Assembly (NCBI GenBank): GCA_947630355.1
Contig: CANRHJ010000022.1
Location: forward strand, 1-17,616
Source: Candidatus Gastranaerophilales bacterium
Lineage (GTDB): Bacteria > Cyanobacteriota > Vampirovibrionia > Gastranaerophilales > Gastranaerophilaceae
Direction of reading: 5' to 3'
DNA length: 17,616 bases
Shown here piece after piece: positions 7,432-15,097 of the stretch. The notes beneath the pieces were generated by a model. The model ran no database searches. It saw only the letters and a program-made list of their open reading frames with translations, and was not told the DNA's origin. Position numbers and translations under genes: made by a program. Each line of letters begins with the position of its first letter. Position 1 is the stretch's first letter.

Positions 7432-7437
7432 TATAAT
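7432..7437 (+). promoter_or_regulatory. Isolated consensus -10 (TATAAT) after leuB
   Basis: A perfect TATAAT stands in the gap after leuB, with only a weak TTTAAA 20 bases upstream. If active it would start RNA near 7444, just before the hairpin at 7457-7492. Confidence 0.3.
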
Positions 7438-7456
7438 ACTCTTTTGATATTAGCCG

Positions 7457-7492
7457 GCAGGGAGAATTTTATGTTATAAAATATACCCCTGC
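7457..7492 (+). other. Two-tier hairpin in the leuB downstream gap
   Basis: GCAGGG (7457-7462) pairs with CCCTGC (7487-7492), and inside it ATTTTAT (7466-7472) pairs with ATAAAAT (7476-7482) around a GTT loop. A small internal loop separates the two stems. No T-run follows, so it is not a normal intrinsic terminator. It may stabilise the leuB 3' end or be part of a structured leader RNA. Confidence 0.45.
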
Positions 7493-7512
7493 AGCATAGT
7501 GTAACACAGAAC

Positions 7513-7524
7513 TAAACAGGTTAT
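7513..7524 (+). repeat. First copy of 12-base promoter-like direct repeat
   Basis: TAAACAGGTTAT here is identical to 7677-7688. The copy runs into TATAGT (7522-7527), a fair -10 located six bases before the start of the candidate RNA at 7533. Confidence 0.5.
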
Positions 7525-7532
7525 AGTAGAAA

Positions 7533-7628
7533 TGTAGATTGAAACAAACGAACACTGTCTTTCGGGGTTGCGAAAAGGTATTATATATTTCATCAGTTCG
7601 GTAAATCTGTTTCAGTCTACACTTTTTT
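7533..7628 (+). ncRNA. Candidate structured small RNA with intrinsic terminator
   Basis: TGTAGATTGAAACA (7533-7546) pairs with TGTTTCAGTCTACA (7608-7621) over 14 bases, one a wobble, and is followed by C and six T, a terminator. Two further helices nest inside: CGAA+CTG (7549-7557) with CAGTTCG (7594-7600) as seven pairs with a two-base bulge, and CTTTCG (7559-7564) with CGAAAAG (7571-7577) with one bulged A and loop GGGTTG. The result is a rod-like RNA of about 96 bases. A -10-like TATAGT at 7522-7527 fits a start near 7533. It is not SRP RNA, tmRNA, 6S or RNase P by sequence. No ORF covers it. It could be a free small RNA or an attenuator for the gene at 7739. Confidence 0.6.
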
Positions 7629-7629
7629 A

Positions 7630-7648
7630 TGTTTCAGCATCTGAAACA
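7630..7648 (+). other. Perfect 8-bp hairpin after the candidate RNA
   Basis: TGTTTCAG, loop CAT, CTGAAACA. Its left arm repeats the eight bases at 7608-7615 inside the terminator stem, so the right arm could pair with either copy. It could be an operator palindrome or a competing RNA stem. Confidence 0.5.
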
Positions 7649-7676
7649 TTATGTTATTTATGTTAAAATATTTGTA

Positions 7677-7688
7677 TAAACAGGTTAT
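7677..7688 (+). repeat. Second copy of 12-base promoter-like direct repeat
   Basis: TAAACAGGTTAT again, running into TATGAT (7686-7691) as a possible -10 for the gene at 7739. An alternative promoter here is TTGTAT (7672-7677), 17 bases, TTATAT (7695-7700). Confidence 0.5.
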
Positions 7689-7738
7689 GATAAGTTATAT
7701 TAATGATATTATATTTTAATAAAGTTAAGAGGTAAATA

Positions 7739-8242
7739 ATGAAAACATTGAAAAATATAACGTATATTTTTGCGGCGATATTAGTGATGGTAATGCAGGC
7801 TAATGTCGGGGATGCGGCGGTACAAGCACCGCAGAAGCCTGCAGTTCAGAAAGCAGCTGATACGGTTAAGACATATACAACGGTTCTTCCCGTCGATGTT
7901 GTAAATAATCCCGCGAAGTATTTAAATAAAGACATAACATTTACCGCTGAATTTGTTGCATTTACATCATTAGGACTTGATTATAAACCTGCATTTCGTG
8001 ACGGAAGTAAATATATAGGTATTTTAATAAAAAGGGATGATGTTAAAGACCACGTTATACCTTTATCGGAAATGAAAATTTTTATTACAAGAGAAGCAGC
8101 TGAAAAGCATATAGATGTTGAAGCGGGTGACAAAATAAAAATTTCCGGTAATGTATTTTCAAATGCATTGGGTGACGTTTGGGTTGATGCGAACGTATTT
8201 GATGTATTAACTCAAAAATCAAAGAAGGAAGATAAAAAATAA
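7739..8242 (+). CDS. Secreted OB-fold-like small protein
   Basis: A 167-residue exported protein of unknown function. Residues 1-26 form a signal peptide with a hydrophobic core ending in GDA/A. A short Ala/Pro/Gln-rich linker follows to about 45. The remaining 120 residues look like a single OB-fold-type beta-barrel: NPAKYLNKDITFTAEFVAF, YIGILIKRDDV, IPLSEMKIFI, VEAGDKIKISGNVF and LGDVWVDANVFDV alternate as strands, with the typical 'GDkv.i.G.vfs' core. Such domains may bind metals, nucleic acid or glycans; nothing here decides which. AGAGGT precedes the ATG. It lies 16 bases upstream of the GH57 gene, so both are probably one operon, although this one is exported and GH57/DUF3536 is not. 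Confidence 0.75.
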   Translation: MKTLKNITYIFAAILVMVMQANVGDAAVQAPQKPAVQKAADTVKTYTTVLPVDVVNNPAKYLNKDITFTAEFVAFTSLGLDYKPAFRDGSKYIGILIKRDDVKDHVIPLSEMKIFITREAAEKHIDVEAGDKIKISGNVFSNALGDVWVDANVFDVLTQKSKKEDKK

Positions 8243-8258
8243 GATATAGGAGAAGAGT

Positions 8259-10781
8259 GTGAAGGATAATAAAAAAGCATATCTCACAATACACGGCCAC
8301 TTTTATCAACCTCCAAGAGAAAATCCGTGGCTTGAGAACATAGAATTGCAAGATAGTGCAAATCCTTATCACGATTGGAATGCAAGAATTTCTGCCGAAT
8401 GTTATACTCCTAATTCAGTTTCCAAGATAGTAACTCAAAATAATAAAATATTGGATATTGTCAATAATTATTCATATATAAGTTTTAATTTCGGCCCGAC
8501 ATTATTATCCTGGATGGAACTCTACAGTCCTTATTCATATGAGAGAATAATAAAAGCGGATGTGGAAAGTGCGGCAAGAAATAACGGACACGGGAATGCA
8601 ATTGCTCAGGTATATAATCATATAATAATGCCGCTTGCAAATAAGCAGGATAAATATACACAGATAATATGGGGAATTAGAGATTTTCAATATCGATTCG
8701 GACGTAAGCCCGAAGGAATGTGGCTTGCCGAAACCGCTTGTGACGATGCAACAATGGAAGCTTTAATTGATTGCGGCATAAAGTTTACAATCCTTTCTCC
8801 GTTTCAGGCAAAAAGCGTAAGAAAACTCAATTCTGATGATAATTGGTCGGACGTAAGCTGGGGGAATATCGATCCTGCCAGAGCATACAGATATTTTGTA
8901 AAATCCGACAGAAAAAAATATATTGATTTATTTTTCTATGACGGTTCAATATCAAAATCGGTAGCATTTGACGAACTGTTAACGGACGGAAACAAGTTTA
9001 TTTCAAGGTTAAAAGACGGAATATCAAATCAACGTGACTACAATCAATTGGTTCACATAGCAACAGACGGTGAAAGCTACGGACACCATACAAAATTCGG
9101 AGATATGGCATTATCATATATTTTAAAAGTCAGAGCTGAAGATGAAGGCTTTGAAGTAACTAATTATGCGAACTATCTTGAAAGTGAAGGTGTCAATTAT
9201 GAGGTTGATATAAAAGATGTTTCATCCTGGAGCTGCAGTCATGGTGTGGGAAGATGGTGCGATGATTGCGGATGTTCCACCGGCGGAGGATACGGCTGGA
9301 ATCAAAAATGGAGAAAGCCTTTAAGACAAGCACTGGATTATCTTAGAGATGAGCTTATTGAAATATATAAACAGTACGGTTCTTTGTACTTAAAAGATGT
9401 ATGGGCAGCCAGAAACGATTATATTGACGTTATTTTAGACAGATGTAAAAATAAAATAAAAACCTTCTTTGCAAAGCATCAAAAATATGAACTGGAACAA
9501 TCCGACATTGTAAAAGCTATAAAATTACTGGAAATGCAAAGACAAGCTTTATTAATGTATACCAGCTGCGGGTGGTTCTTCTCCGAAATATCCGGAATAG
9601 AAACTACTCAAATAATGAAATATGCAGCAAGAGCTATGCAGTTAGCCGGATATTTTTCCGATAAAGATATAGAAACAAACTTTTTAAATATACTTTCTCA
9701 GGCTCAAAGCAACATACCCGGTTTCGGCAGCGGAAAAGACGTATATGAAAAATTTGTAAAACCTTCCATTGTGTCGATAAAACAAATTGCGGCACTTTGG
9801 GCAATATCTTCGATGCATACGAATTTTGAAGATATTACAAGCTTATATTGTTATAATATTAAAAAACACTACTCAAAATATGTATCAGGCGGAGAAGGAG
9901 CTTTCTCAACGGGAAGAATTGAAATTGAATCAAAAATTACACTTGAAAAATCTGATTTCTTCTTTGCCGCAATTCAATTCCCCGAAGGTGATTTTCATTG
10001 TGCAATAAAAAAATATGACGATACCGAAAATATTATTGATACCGCAAAAAGATTGTGCAATATATATTTAAACAATCCCGTAACCGAAATAATAAGGGCT
10101 TTAGACCACATCTTCGGTAATGAATATTACACATTAAAAGATATTTTAATTGAAGACAGAAGCAGAATTCTCTTATCATCTTTAAAAGGTAAAATTAATA
10201 AATTCTCCAATACTTATAGGGAAGTATACAACGAGGGGAAAAGTTTTATTTTACAGTTAATAAATTTGGGTATAAACGTTCCGTTAGAATATAAGCTGGC
10301 AGCTCAATATACGCTTACGGGTGATTTTAACGAAATATTTAAGAACAGCATTGATATAATGGATGATGAAATAATCCAAAAAGCAATTGATATATCCAAT
10401 GAAGCTCAAGCTTTGAAAATTGAAATAGATAAGACTCCTACAAGTGAAATCTTTTCAAAACAAATACAAAAATCAATATATAATTTTATGAAAAATTTTG
10501 AAATTCACAGACTTGAAAAAATACTTAAAATGTTTGAATGTGCTTCTAAACTGGATTTGAAAATTGATATTTCAGAAGCTCAAAATATGTATTTTAATAA
10601 AATTTATACGAAATTTACGAAATTAGTGGATACAATATCTCAAAATGAAAGTGATATTAATGAGTTAAGAGACTATTTATTCTCGTTATTAATATTGGGA
10701 GAATATTTGAATATAAATACTGATTTTTATAAATCATCAATATTAAAGCTTACGGCTGAAAAAATTCATATTTCAGATTAA
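8259..10781 (+). CDS. GH57-family glycoside hydrolase with DUF3536 domain
   Basis: Large cytoplasmic (no signal peptide) alpha-glucan-acting family-57 protein of 840 residues. The GH57 barrel occupies about residues 1-330: HGHFYQPPRENPW is the first signature, GMWLAETACD carries the likely nucleophile E158, and HIATDGESYGHH the likely acid/base D270. A Cys-rich insert CDDCGCSTGGGYGWNQKWR follows, then a long helical C-terminal DUF3536 region to the end. By family it probably hydrolyses or transfers alpha-1,4-glucan, perhaps in glycogen handling (inference). The start is GTG, chosen because AGGAG (8248-8252) stands six bases upstream and the signature follows closely. The C terminus overlaps the end of coaE on the opposite strand by 32 bases. 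Family assignment is firm; the exact reaction is not. Confidence 0.92.
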   Translation: MKDNKKAYLTIHGHFYQPPRENPWLENIELQDSANPYHDWNARISAECYTPNSVSKIVTQNNKILDIVNNYSYISFNFGPTLLSWMELYSPYSYERIIKADVESAARNNGHGNAIAQVYNHIIMPLANKQDKYTQIIWGIRDFQYRFGRKPEGMWLAETACDDATMEALIDCGIKFTILSPFQAKSVRKLNSDDNWSDVSWGNIDPARAYRYFVKSDRKKYIDLFFYDGSISKSVAFDELLTDGNKFISRLKDGISNQRDYNQLVHIATDGESYGHHTKFGDMALSYILKVRAEDEGFEVTNYANYLESEGVNYEVDIKDVSSWSCSHGVGRWCDDCGCSTGGGYGWNQKWRKPLRQALDYLRDELIEIYKQYGSLYLKDVWAARNDYIDVILDRCKNKIKTFFAKHQKYELEQSDIVKAIKLLEMQRQALLMYTSCGWFFSEISGIETTQIMKYAARAMQLAGYFSDKDIETNFLNILSQAQSNIPGFGSGKDVYEKFVKPSIVSIKQIAALWAISSMHTNFEDITSLYCYNIKKHYSKYVSGGEGAFSTGRIEIESKITLEKSDFFFAAIQFPEGDFHCAIKKYDDTENIIDTAKRLCNIYLNNPVTEIIRALDHIFGNEYYTLKDILIEDRSRILLSSLKGKINKFSNTYREVYNEGKSFILQLINLGINVPLEYKLAAQYTLTGDFNEIFKNSIDIMDDEIIQKAIDISNEAQALKIEIDKTPTSEIFSKQIQKSIYNFMKNFEIHRLEKILKMFECASKLDLKIDISEAQNMYFNKIYTKFTKLVDTISQNESDINELRDYLFSLLILGEYLNINTDFYKSSILKLTAEKIHISD

Positions 10782-11364
10782 GCAGCTGCGTTAAAATCTT
10801 ATCAACTTGGGTGCGAAGATTAATAAAATCGGAATTATTATAAATAATGTAATCGGATTTTTTGATTTTATAATCTTCACGGTCTTGCGCGGCAATACGA
10901 ACTTTAGCATATTGCTCAGAGTAATTATTACGCTCAATAAGCCTTTTCAACCTGACATCTTCATCTGCCGAAACAAAAATTATCTTATCGTAATTTTTTG
11001 CCATTCCCGTTTCAAAAAGAAGCGGAACAGCAATAAACACAATATTTTCCGATTTATTCTCTTCAAGAAAATCATTTATTTTTTCATTAATTCTTTTATG
11101 AAGAATAGTTTCAAGATTGTATTTTTTTTCTTCCGAAGAGAAAATAACCTTTCCGAGTTTTTCCCGAGAAATGTTTTTGTTTTCATCTAAAATATCATCG
11201 TCGGCAAAATCCGATTTAATTTCTTTAATAACCGAAAAATCAGATGCAAGAATAAAGTGGTTGATTTTATCAGCATCAGCGACTTTATATCCGTATGAAA
11301 GCAGAATTTTTTCAACTTGTGATTTTCCGCTTGCTATATTTCCGGTAATTGCAACTTTTAACAT
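10750..11364 (-). CDS. coaE: Dephospho-CoA kinase
   Basis: Phosphorylates dephospho-CoA in the last step of coenzyme A synthesis (cytoplasm). At 204 residues it has the usual length. The P-loop GNIASGKS is at 8-15 and the DAD substrate motif at 30-32. VIFSSEEKKYNLETILHKRI and VAVPLLFETGMAKNYDKIIFV are the family blocks, and a lid segment with RLKRLIERNNYS carries arginines. The ATG is where the family starts, yet no Shine-Dalgarno is present: the 15 bases between it and the thioredoxin stop are only A and T. Translation may depend on coupling to the upstream gene. It is last in the five-gene minus-strand unit, and its end overlaps the GH57 gene tail to tail. Confidence 0.95.
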   Translation of the reverse strand: MLKVAITGNIASGKSQVEKILLSYGYKVADADKINHFILASDFSVIKEIKSDFADDDILDENKNISREKLGKVIFSSEEKKYNLETILHKRINEKINDFLEENKSENIVFIAVPLLFETGMAKNYDKIIFVSADEDVRLKRLIERNNYSEQYAKVRIAAQDREDYKIKKSDYIIYNNSDFINLRTQVDKILTQLLNLKYEFFQP

Positions 11365-11379
11365 TAAAATAATTATATA

Positions 11380-11685
11380 TTATTTTAAATAATCAAGCAA
11401 AATATTTAATAATTCATATTTTGTTTTAAATCCGACGAAGTTTGCAATTAAGTTTCCGTTTTTAAATAGGAGGAAAGAAGGAAACGCATTAAGATTAAAC
11501 CTTTGAACAAGAGAGGGATTTTCGTCGGGGTCAACTTCTCCTATCCATATGTTTTGGTCTGCAATTTCTTTTAAAATCGGTTTTTGTCTTTGGCAAAATC
11601 CGCACCAAGATGCCGTAAATACTACAATTTTTATACCGTCTTTTATATTTTCGTTAAAATTATTTTCATTTAATTCTTTTAGCAT
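11380..11685 (-). CDS. Thioredoxin-family protein with CGFC active site
   Basis: A 101-residue single-domain thioredoxin fold in the cytoplasm (no signal peptide). The redox motif is WCGFC, with C28 and C31, in place of the usual WCGPC. The cis-proline is at P69 (AFPSF). EVDPDENPSLVQRFNL matches the thioredoxin beta-3/alpha-3 block, and the final helix KYELLNILLDYLK is complete. A Phe in place of Pro between the cysteines should raise the redox potential relative to classical thioredoxin (established for CxxC variants in general). It is therefore probably a specialised oxidoreductase and not the main TrxA. AAGGAG seven bases before the ATG supports the start. It lies between the yqeG-like gene and coaE. 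Confidence 0.92.
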   Translation of the reverse strand: MLKELNENNFNENIKDGIKIVVFTASWCGFCQRQKPILKEIADQNIWIGEVDPDENPSLVQRFNLNAFPSFLLFKNGNLIANFVGFKTKYELLNILLDYLK

Positions 11686-11744
11686 AATAAACTCCTTTAT
11701 AAGAAGTTTTAATCAAAGAATGGTAAAAGAAATCAGCCGTTAAG

Positions 11745-12224
11745 CTATTTTTTTATAACAAGCCTTTCAAGCCATCTGACAAAGCGGGTGGGTTTATTTT
11801 CGATTTCTCTGGTAATGGAGTCCACTAAAATGGTCTTTGCGCCTAATCTTTTGCCTGCGAGTATATCAGTTAAAGGTCTGTCGCCTATCACGACTGAATT
11901 TTCAGGCTCTACATTAACCGTTTTTAAAAATTTTTTCATTACTTCGGGTGAAGGTTTATTTGCTTCTCCGATAACCGGAAAATCGGATATTGATTGAACT
12001 TTGGCAACATATTCTTTATTCTTGTTATTGCTTATTACTGCTACAACAAAATTTTGTTTAAGCTCATTGAGAAGTTCTTTTACTTTATCAGGATATTCAC
12101 CCGACTTCGAAGGCATTACAGTTGAATCCAAGTCAAATAAAACGGCATTTATTCCCAATGATTTTATTTCTTTGAAATCAATATCAAATAAACTTCTGAC
12201 ATTATAATCCGGTTTTAATATCAT
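11745..12224 (-). CDS. YqeG-family HAD phosphatase (subfamily IIIA)
   Basis: HAD-superfamily phosphatase of 159 residues. The nucleophile motif FDLDSTV gives D31 and D33; motif II is VISNN around S65; K90 serves as motif III; and GDRPLTD gives D115 and D120. The length and the pattern LKPDYNVRSLFDID followed by DLDSTV are typical of the YqeG family (phosphatidylglycerophosphatase-like HAD IIIA in plants, yeast and bacteria). A role in phosphatidylglycerol synthesis is possible but not shown. Its ATG overlaps the TGA of the U32 gene in an ATGA junction, so translation is coupled. The C terminus ends basic and aromatic (RFVRWLERLVIKK), which could touch membrane. Confidence 0.9.
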   Translation of the reverse strand: MILKPDYNVRSLFDIDFKEIKSLGINAVLFDLDSTVMPSKSGEYPDKVKELLNELKQNFVVAVISNNKNKEYVAKVQSISDFPVIGEANKPSPEVMKKFLKTVNVEPENSVVIGDRPLTDILAGKRLGAKTILVDSITREIENKPTRFVRWLERLVIKK

Positions 12225-13471
12225 CTTAAATTCTTAACTCCTATCGTTCTTGCAAGAGCATATTTATAATCTATCGGGCTTTGCGACAGTTCAATGAAGA
12301 ATTCATCGTTTGTGTTACACAAGGGTTTTTCTTCATTTGTTTTTTCATCAAAAATTTTTATAACTTTTGCTTTGAAACACTCGGAAGGGGTTATAATTTC
12401 TATTTCATCATTAAGCAGAAATTTATTTTTTGTAAGAACTTTAAACATATTATCTTTCTTATCAAGAAAAACGCATAAGCAGTCCGCGCCCGCCAAACCT
12501 TTTGAAATATCATAACTGTAGCCTTCGCTGTCGGGTTTATGAAGATAAAATCCGGTAGTATACCCGCGATTTCCGATTTTGATTATTTCGTTATAATTTT
12601 CTTCTTTATTAATTTTGCCTGTTGAGAGGTAGTCATCAATAGCTTTTCTGTATGCTTTTGCTACTGCTGAAACATAATAAAGACTTTTTGTTCTGCCTTC
12701 TATTTTAAATGAATCAATTCCCAAATCAATAAGTTCGGGGAGGTAGTTAATAAGAGCCAAATCTTTAGGACTTAAAATGTGAGTACCCTGCCCGTTTTCT
12801 TCAATGTCGAAATACTCACCTTGACGGGTTTCTTCAACGAGTTTATAGCTCCACCTGCAAGATTGTGAACAATTACCGTGATTAGCTTTTCTCTCTCCTT
12901 TTGTCATATAGTCGCTAATAAGGCAACGGCCGGAAAAAGACACACACTGTGCGCCGTGTACAAATACTTCATATTCAATGTCAGGCACGTGATTTTTTAT
13001 TTCTTTTATTTGTTCCAAAGACAAATCTCTTGACAATACTACACGTTCAGCGCCCAAGTCACGCCAGAATTTAACGGCTTCCGAGTTTAATATATTAGTT
13101 TGAGTACTTACGTGAAGCGCTATTCCTTCAATATATTTCTTTATTACATTATAAACTCCGAAATCGGAAAATAGTATGGCATCGGGTTTTGATTCCTTTA
13201 TTTTCTCCGCACACTCTACCATCGCTTTTATATCATTATCATAAGCGAATATATTTAAAGTAAGGTACGCTTTTTTATTATAAGAATGTGCCAAATCAAT
13301 GCAATCTTTTAAATTATCAAGTGTAATAAGCTCGCCTTTTCTCATTGCACGAAGGCTAAAATCTGTCATACCGAGATAAACTGCATCAGCTCCGTAGTGA
13401 ATGGCATAATCAAGTTTCTCTCTGCTGCCTGCAGGTAATAACAGTTCAGGTCTTTTTACTTTATCTTCCAT
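12221..13471 (-). CDS. U32-family protein, TrhP-like tRNA hydroxylation protein
   Basis: Peptidase-U32-family protein of 416 residues. Members of this type (E. coli TrhP/YegQ, B. subtilis YrrO) act in prephenate-dependent 5-hydroxylation of tRNA uridine 34, not in proteolysis. It begins PELLLPAGSREKLDYAIHYG, the family N terminus. The signature lies at about 168-210: VFVHGAQC, SGRCLISDY and ANHGNCSQSCRW supply C176, C183, C201 and C205, a likely iron-sulphur ligand set. The tail after about 330 is a small beta-domain. The ORF starts 12 bases after the stop of the membrane-protein gene, with only a weak GGAT site, and couples to the yqeG-like gene. Cellular iron-sulphur supply could come from the nearby nifUS unit (inference). 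The exact subfamily among U32 proteins is uncertain. Confidence 0.88.
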   Translation of the reverse strand: MEDKVKRPELLLPAGSREKLDYAIHYGADAVYLGMTDFSLRAMRKGELITLDNLKDCIDLAHSYNKKAYLTLNIFAYDNDIKAMVECAEKIKESKPDAILFSDFGVYNVIKKYIEGIALHVSTQTNILNSEAVKFWRDLGAERVVLSRDLSLEQIKEIKNHVPDIEYEVFVHGAQCVSFSGRCLISDYMTKGERKANHGNCSQSCRWSYKLVEETRQGEYFDIEENGQGTHILSPKDLALINYLPELIDLGIDSFKIEGRTKSLYYVSAVAKAYRKAIDDYLSTGKINKEENYNEIIKIGNRGYTTGFYLHKPDSEGYSYDISKGLAGADCLCVFLDKKDNMFKVLTKNKFLLNDEIEIITPSECFKAKVIKIFDEKTNEEKPLCNTNDEFFIELSQSPIDYKYALARTIGVKNLR

Positions 13472-13483
13472 ATATCCATTTTA

Positions 13484-15061
13484 CTACAAACTTTTTTTAT
13501 AGTTTTTCTTAAACTCAAATCCTTTGGTAAATGCATTTTTTATGTAATAATTTTTATCCGATGAAGGCAGTAAATACACACTTTTTAATTTTTCATTCAG
13601 AGAATAAAGAATATATCGTTTTGTTTTAAAAACAGCCTTATAATCACTCGGAATATAATCGTTTATTACTGCATCAAAAGGAATTAATAAATAATCAGGT
13701 TTATAGGGTTCATTAAGTACCTTTTCCCAATCATCCTCAGCATTATAAAATTTATCAAGAAGTTCTTTTTCCTTATTAAAATATACTTCTTCATATCGTC
13801 CATCCATGTATATTAAATTGTTCGGGAATAATTTATAAGCTGTATAACTTCCTAATTCTAAAGGAGCAAGAACTCTGCCTTTTAAATCATTGATTTTTAT
13901 AAATTCAACCTCTTGAACAGGCTGCTCGTATAAATAATATAAATCAGGTTTAATCATAAATAATGTTATTAACGACATAACAAAAAATAATGGCATAAGT
14001 CCATAAGGAAGAATATTTTCTGTTATTCTTATACAGTCTTGCGTTTTTTGTTTTTTTGCAGGTTCTTTTATATGCCTGTAAATAAAATTAAAGTAATTAT
14101 TGTGTCCAACGCAAATATCTTTATACAAAAATATAATTGAAGCTAATATAAAAAAGGGTGTATTTTTTATGTATTTATAAGAAAAATAAGCGCAAACAAA
14201 GAGCAGAAGATATTTTGTAAAATCATTTTTATAATCTTTAATTTTAAAAAGCAGAACAATAAAAAATATTGAATACAATATTTTAAACCAAGTAAATAGA
14301 ACACTTTGACTTACAAACGGACTTATCCATTCGGTTATATTCGGGCGTGGCATAGTAGTTGCCATAAAAATAAATTTAACATAATCAATTCCGTATGGAT
14401 TAATAAACATGACCGCTAAGCAAGAAAAGAGAGTATACAAATATTTTTTAAACGGTTTTTTATTAAGTGCTTCGCCAAGCGAGTATATTGCTAATACTCC
14501 GAGACCCGCCACGCAGCCGCCATGACAGTTTGCCCAAATTAACATTAAAACAGGCAGTAAAAATAAAAGCTTATTTTCTCCATTTTTGCGGACTCTTTCA
14601 AGTATATATATAAATATTGTAAAAAATAAAAAAGTTATAAAATGACATCTTAAACAAGAACCCGTCAGTGTCGGCAGAGATATTAAAGAAAAACTAAATA
14701 AAAATACATCAATCGGTTTTACATCTTTATTAATTAATAATTTCGCCGTCTTAAAAACAAAATAAAAAATTAAAAATACTATTATAATTCTTGTACCAAA
14801 TATCCCCCAATAACCGAAATTTCTAAGAATAAAAGAAAATAAAACGCTCGCACCCCACTCATGGTCAAGCCATATGTGAGTCGGTGTATAAGAATATATA
14901 TCAGATTTTAATATATGTCCCAAATTCCAAAAAGCATCTCCCTGTAATATTCTCGCCCAAAAGTCAGGGTCAATGTTATTAGACAAAAAAGCCCATATAG
15001 TTATCATCAATAAAACATATATATAAAAAGAAATATTATATTTTAATTTTTCATTAAACAT
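13484..15061 (-). CDS. Polytopic membrane protein, GT-C-like
   Basis: Inner-membrane protein of 525 residues with about ten hydrophobic segments and a soluble C-terminal part after about 400. The N-terminal pattern DPDFWARILQGD (31-42), then SDIYSYTP and WLDHEWG (acidic residues in the first extracytoplasmic loop), resembles GT-C-fold glycosyltransferases that use lipid-linked sugar donors. The tail segment LKGRVLAPLELGSYTAYK, then IYMDGRYEEVY, matches an uncharacterised family found in several environmental phyla (recalled). The donor, acceptor and even the activity are unknown. The ATG has no visible Shine-Dalgarno, but the first membrane segment follows soon after it. It is the first gene of the minus-strand unit ending in coaE. 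Confidence 0.8.
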   Translation of the reverse strand: MFNEKLKYNISFYIYVLLMITIWAFLSNNIDPDFWARILQGDAFWNLGHILKSDIYSYTPTHIWLDHEWGASVLFSFILRNFGYWGIFGTRIIIVFLIFYFVFKTAKLLINKDVKPIDVFLFSFSLISLPTLTGSCLRCHFITFLFFTIFIYILERVRKNGENKLLFLLPVLMLIWANCHGGCVAGLGVLAIYSLGEALNKKPFKKYLYTLFSCLAVMFINPYGIDYVKFIFMATTMPRPNITEWISPFVSQSVLFTWFKILYSIFFIVLLFKIKDYKNDFTKYLLLFVCAYFSYKYIKNTPFFILASIIFLYKDICVGHNNYFNFIYRHIKEPAKKQKTQDCIRITENILPYGLMPLFFVMSLITLFMIKPDLYYLYEQPVQEVEFIKINDLKGRVLAPLELGSYTAYKLFPNNLIYMDGRYEEVYFNKEKELLDKFYNAEDDWEKVLNEPYKPDYLLIPFDAVINDYIPSDYKAVFKTKRYILYSLNEKLKSVYLLPSSDKNYYIKNAFTKGFEFKKNYKKSL

Positions 15062-15097
15062 AAGATAATTTTAATTTAAACAGATTATCAATCAAAA

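Noticed and set aside
7541..7602. Hammerhead-ribozyme-like CTGATGA and GAAA elements on the minus strand of the candidate RNA
   Set aside because: The bases after CTGATGA and before GAAA do not form the required stem II, and the T-run terminator points along the plus strand.
7533..7621. MITE-like element with 14-bp terminal inverted repeats
   Set aside because: No target-site duplication flanks it, nested helices and a T-run fit an RNA better, and no second copy is in the window.
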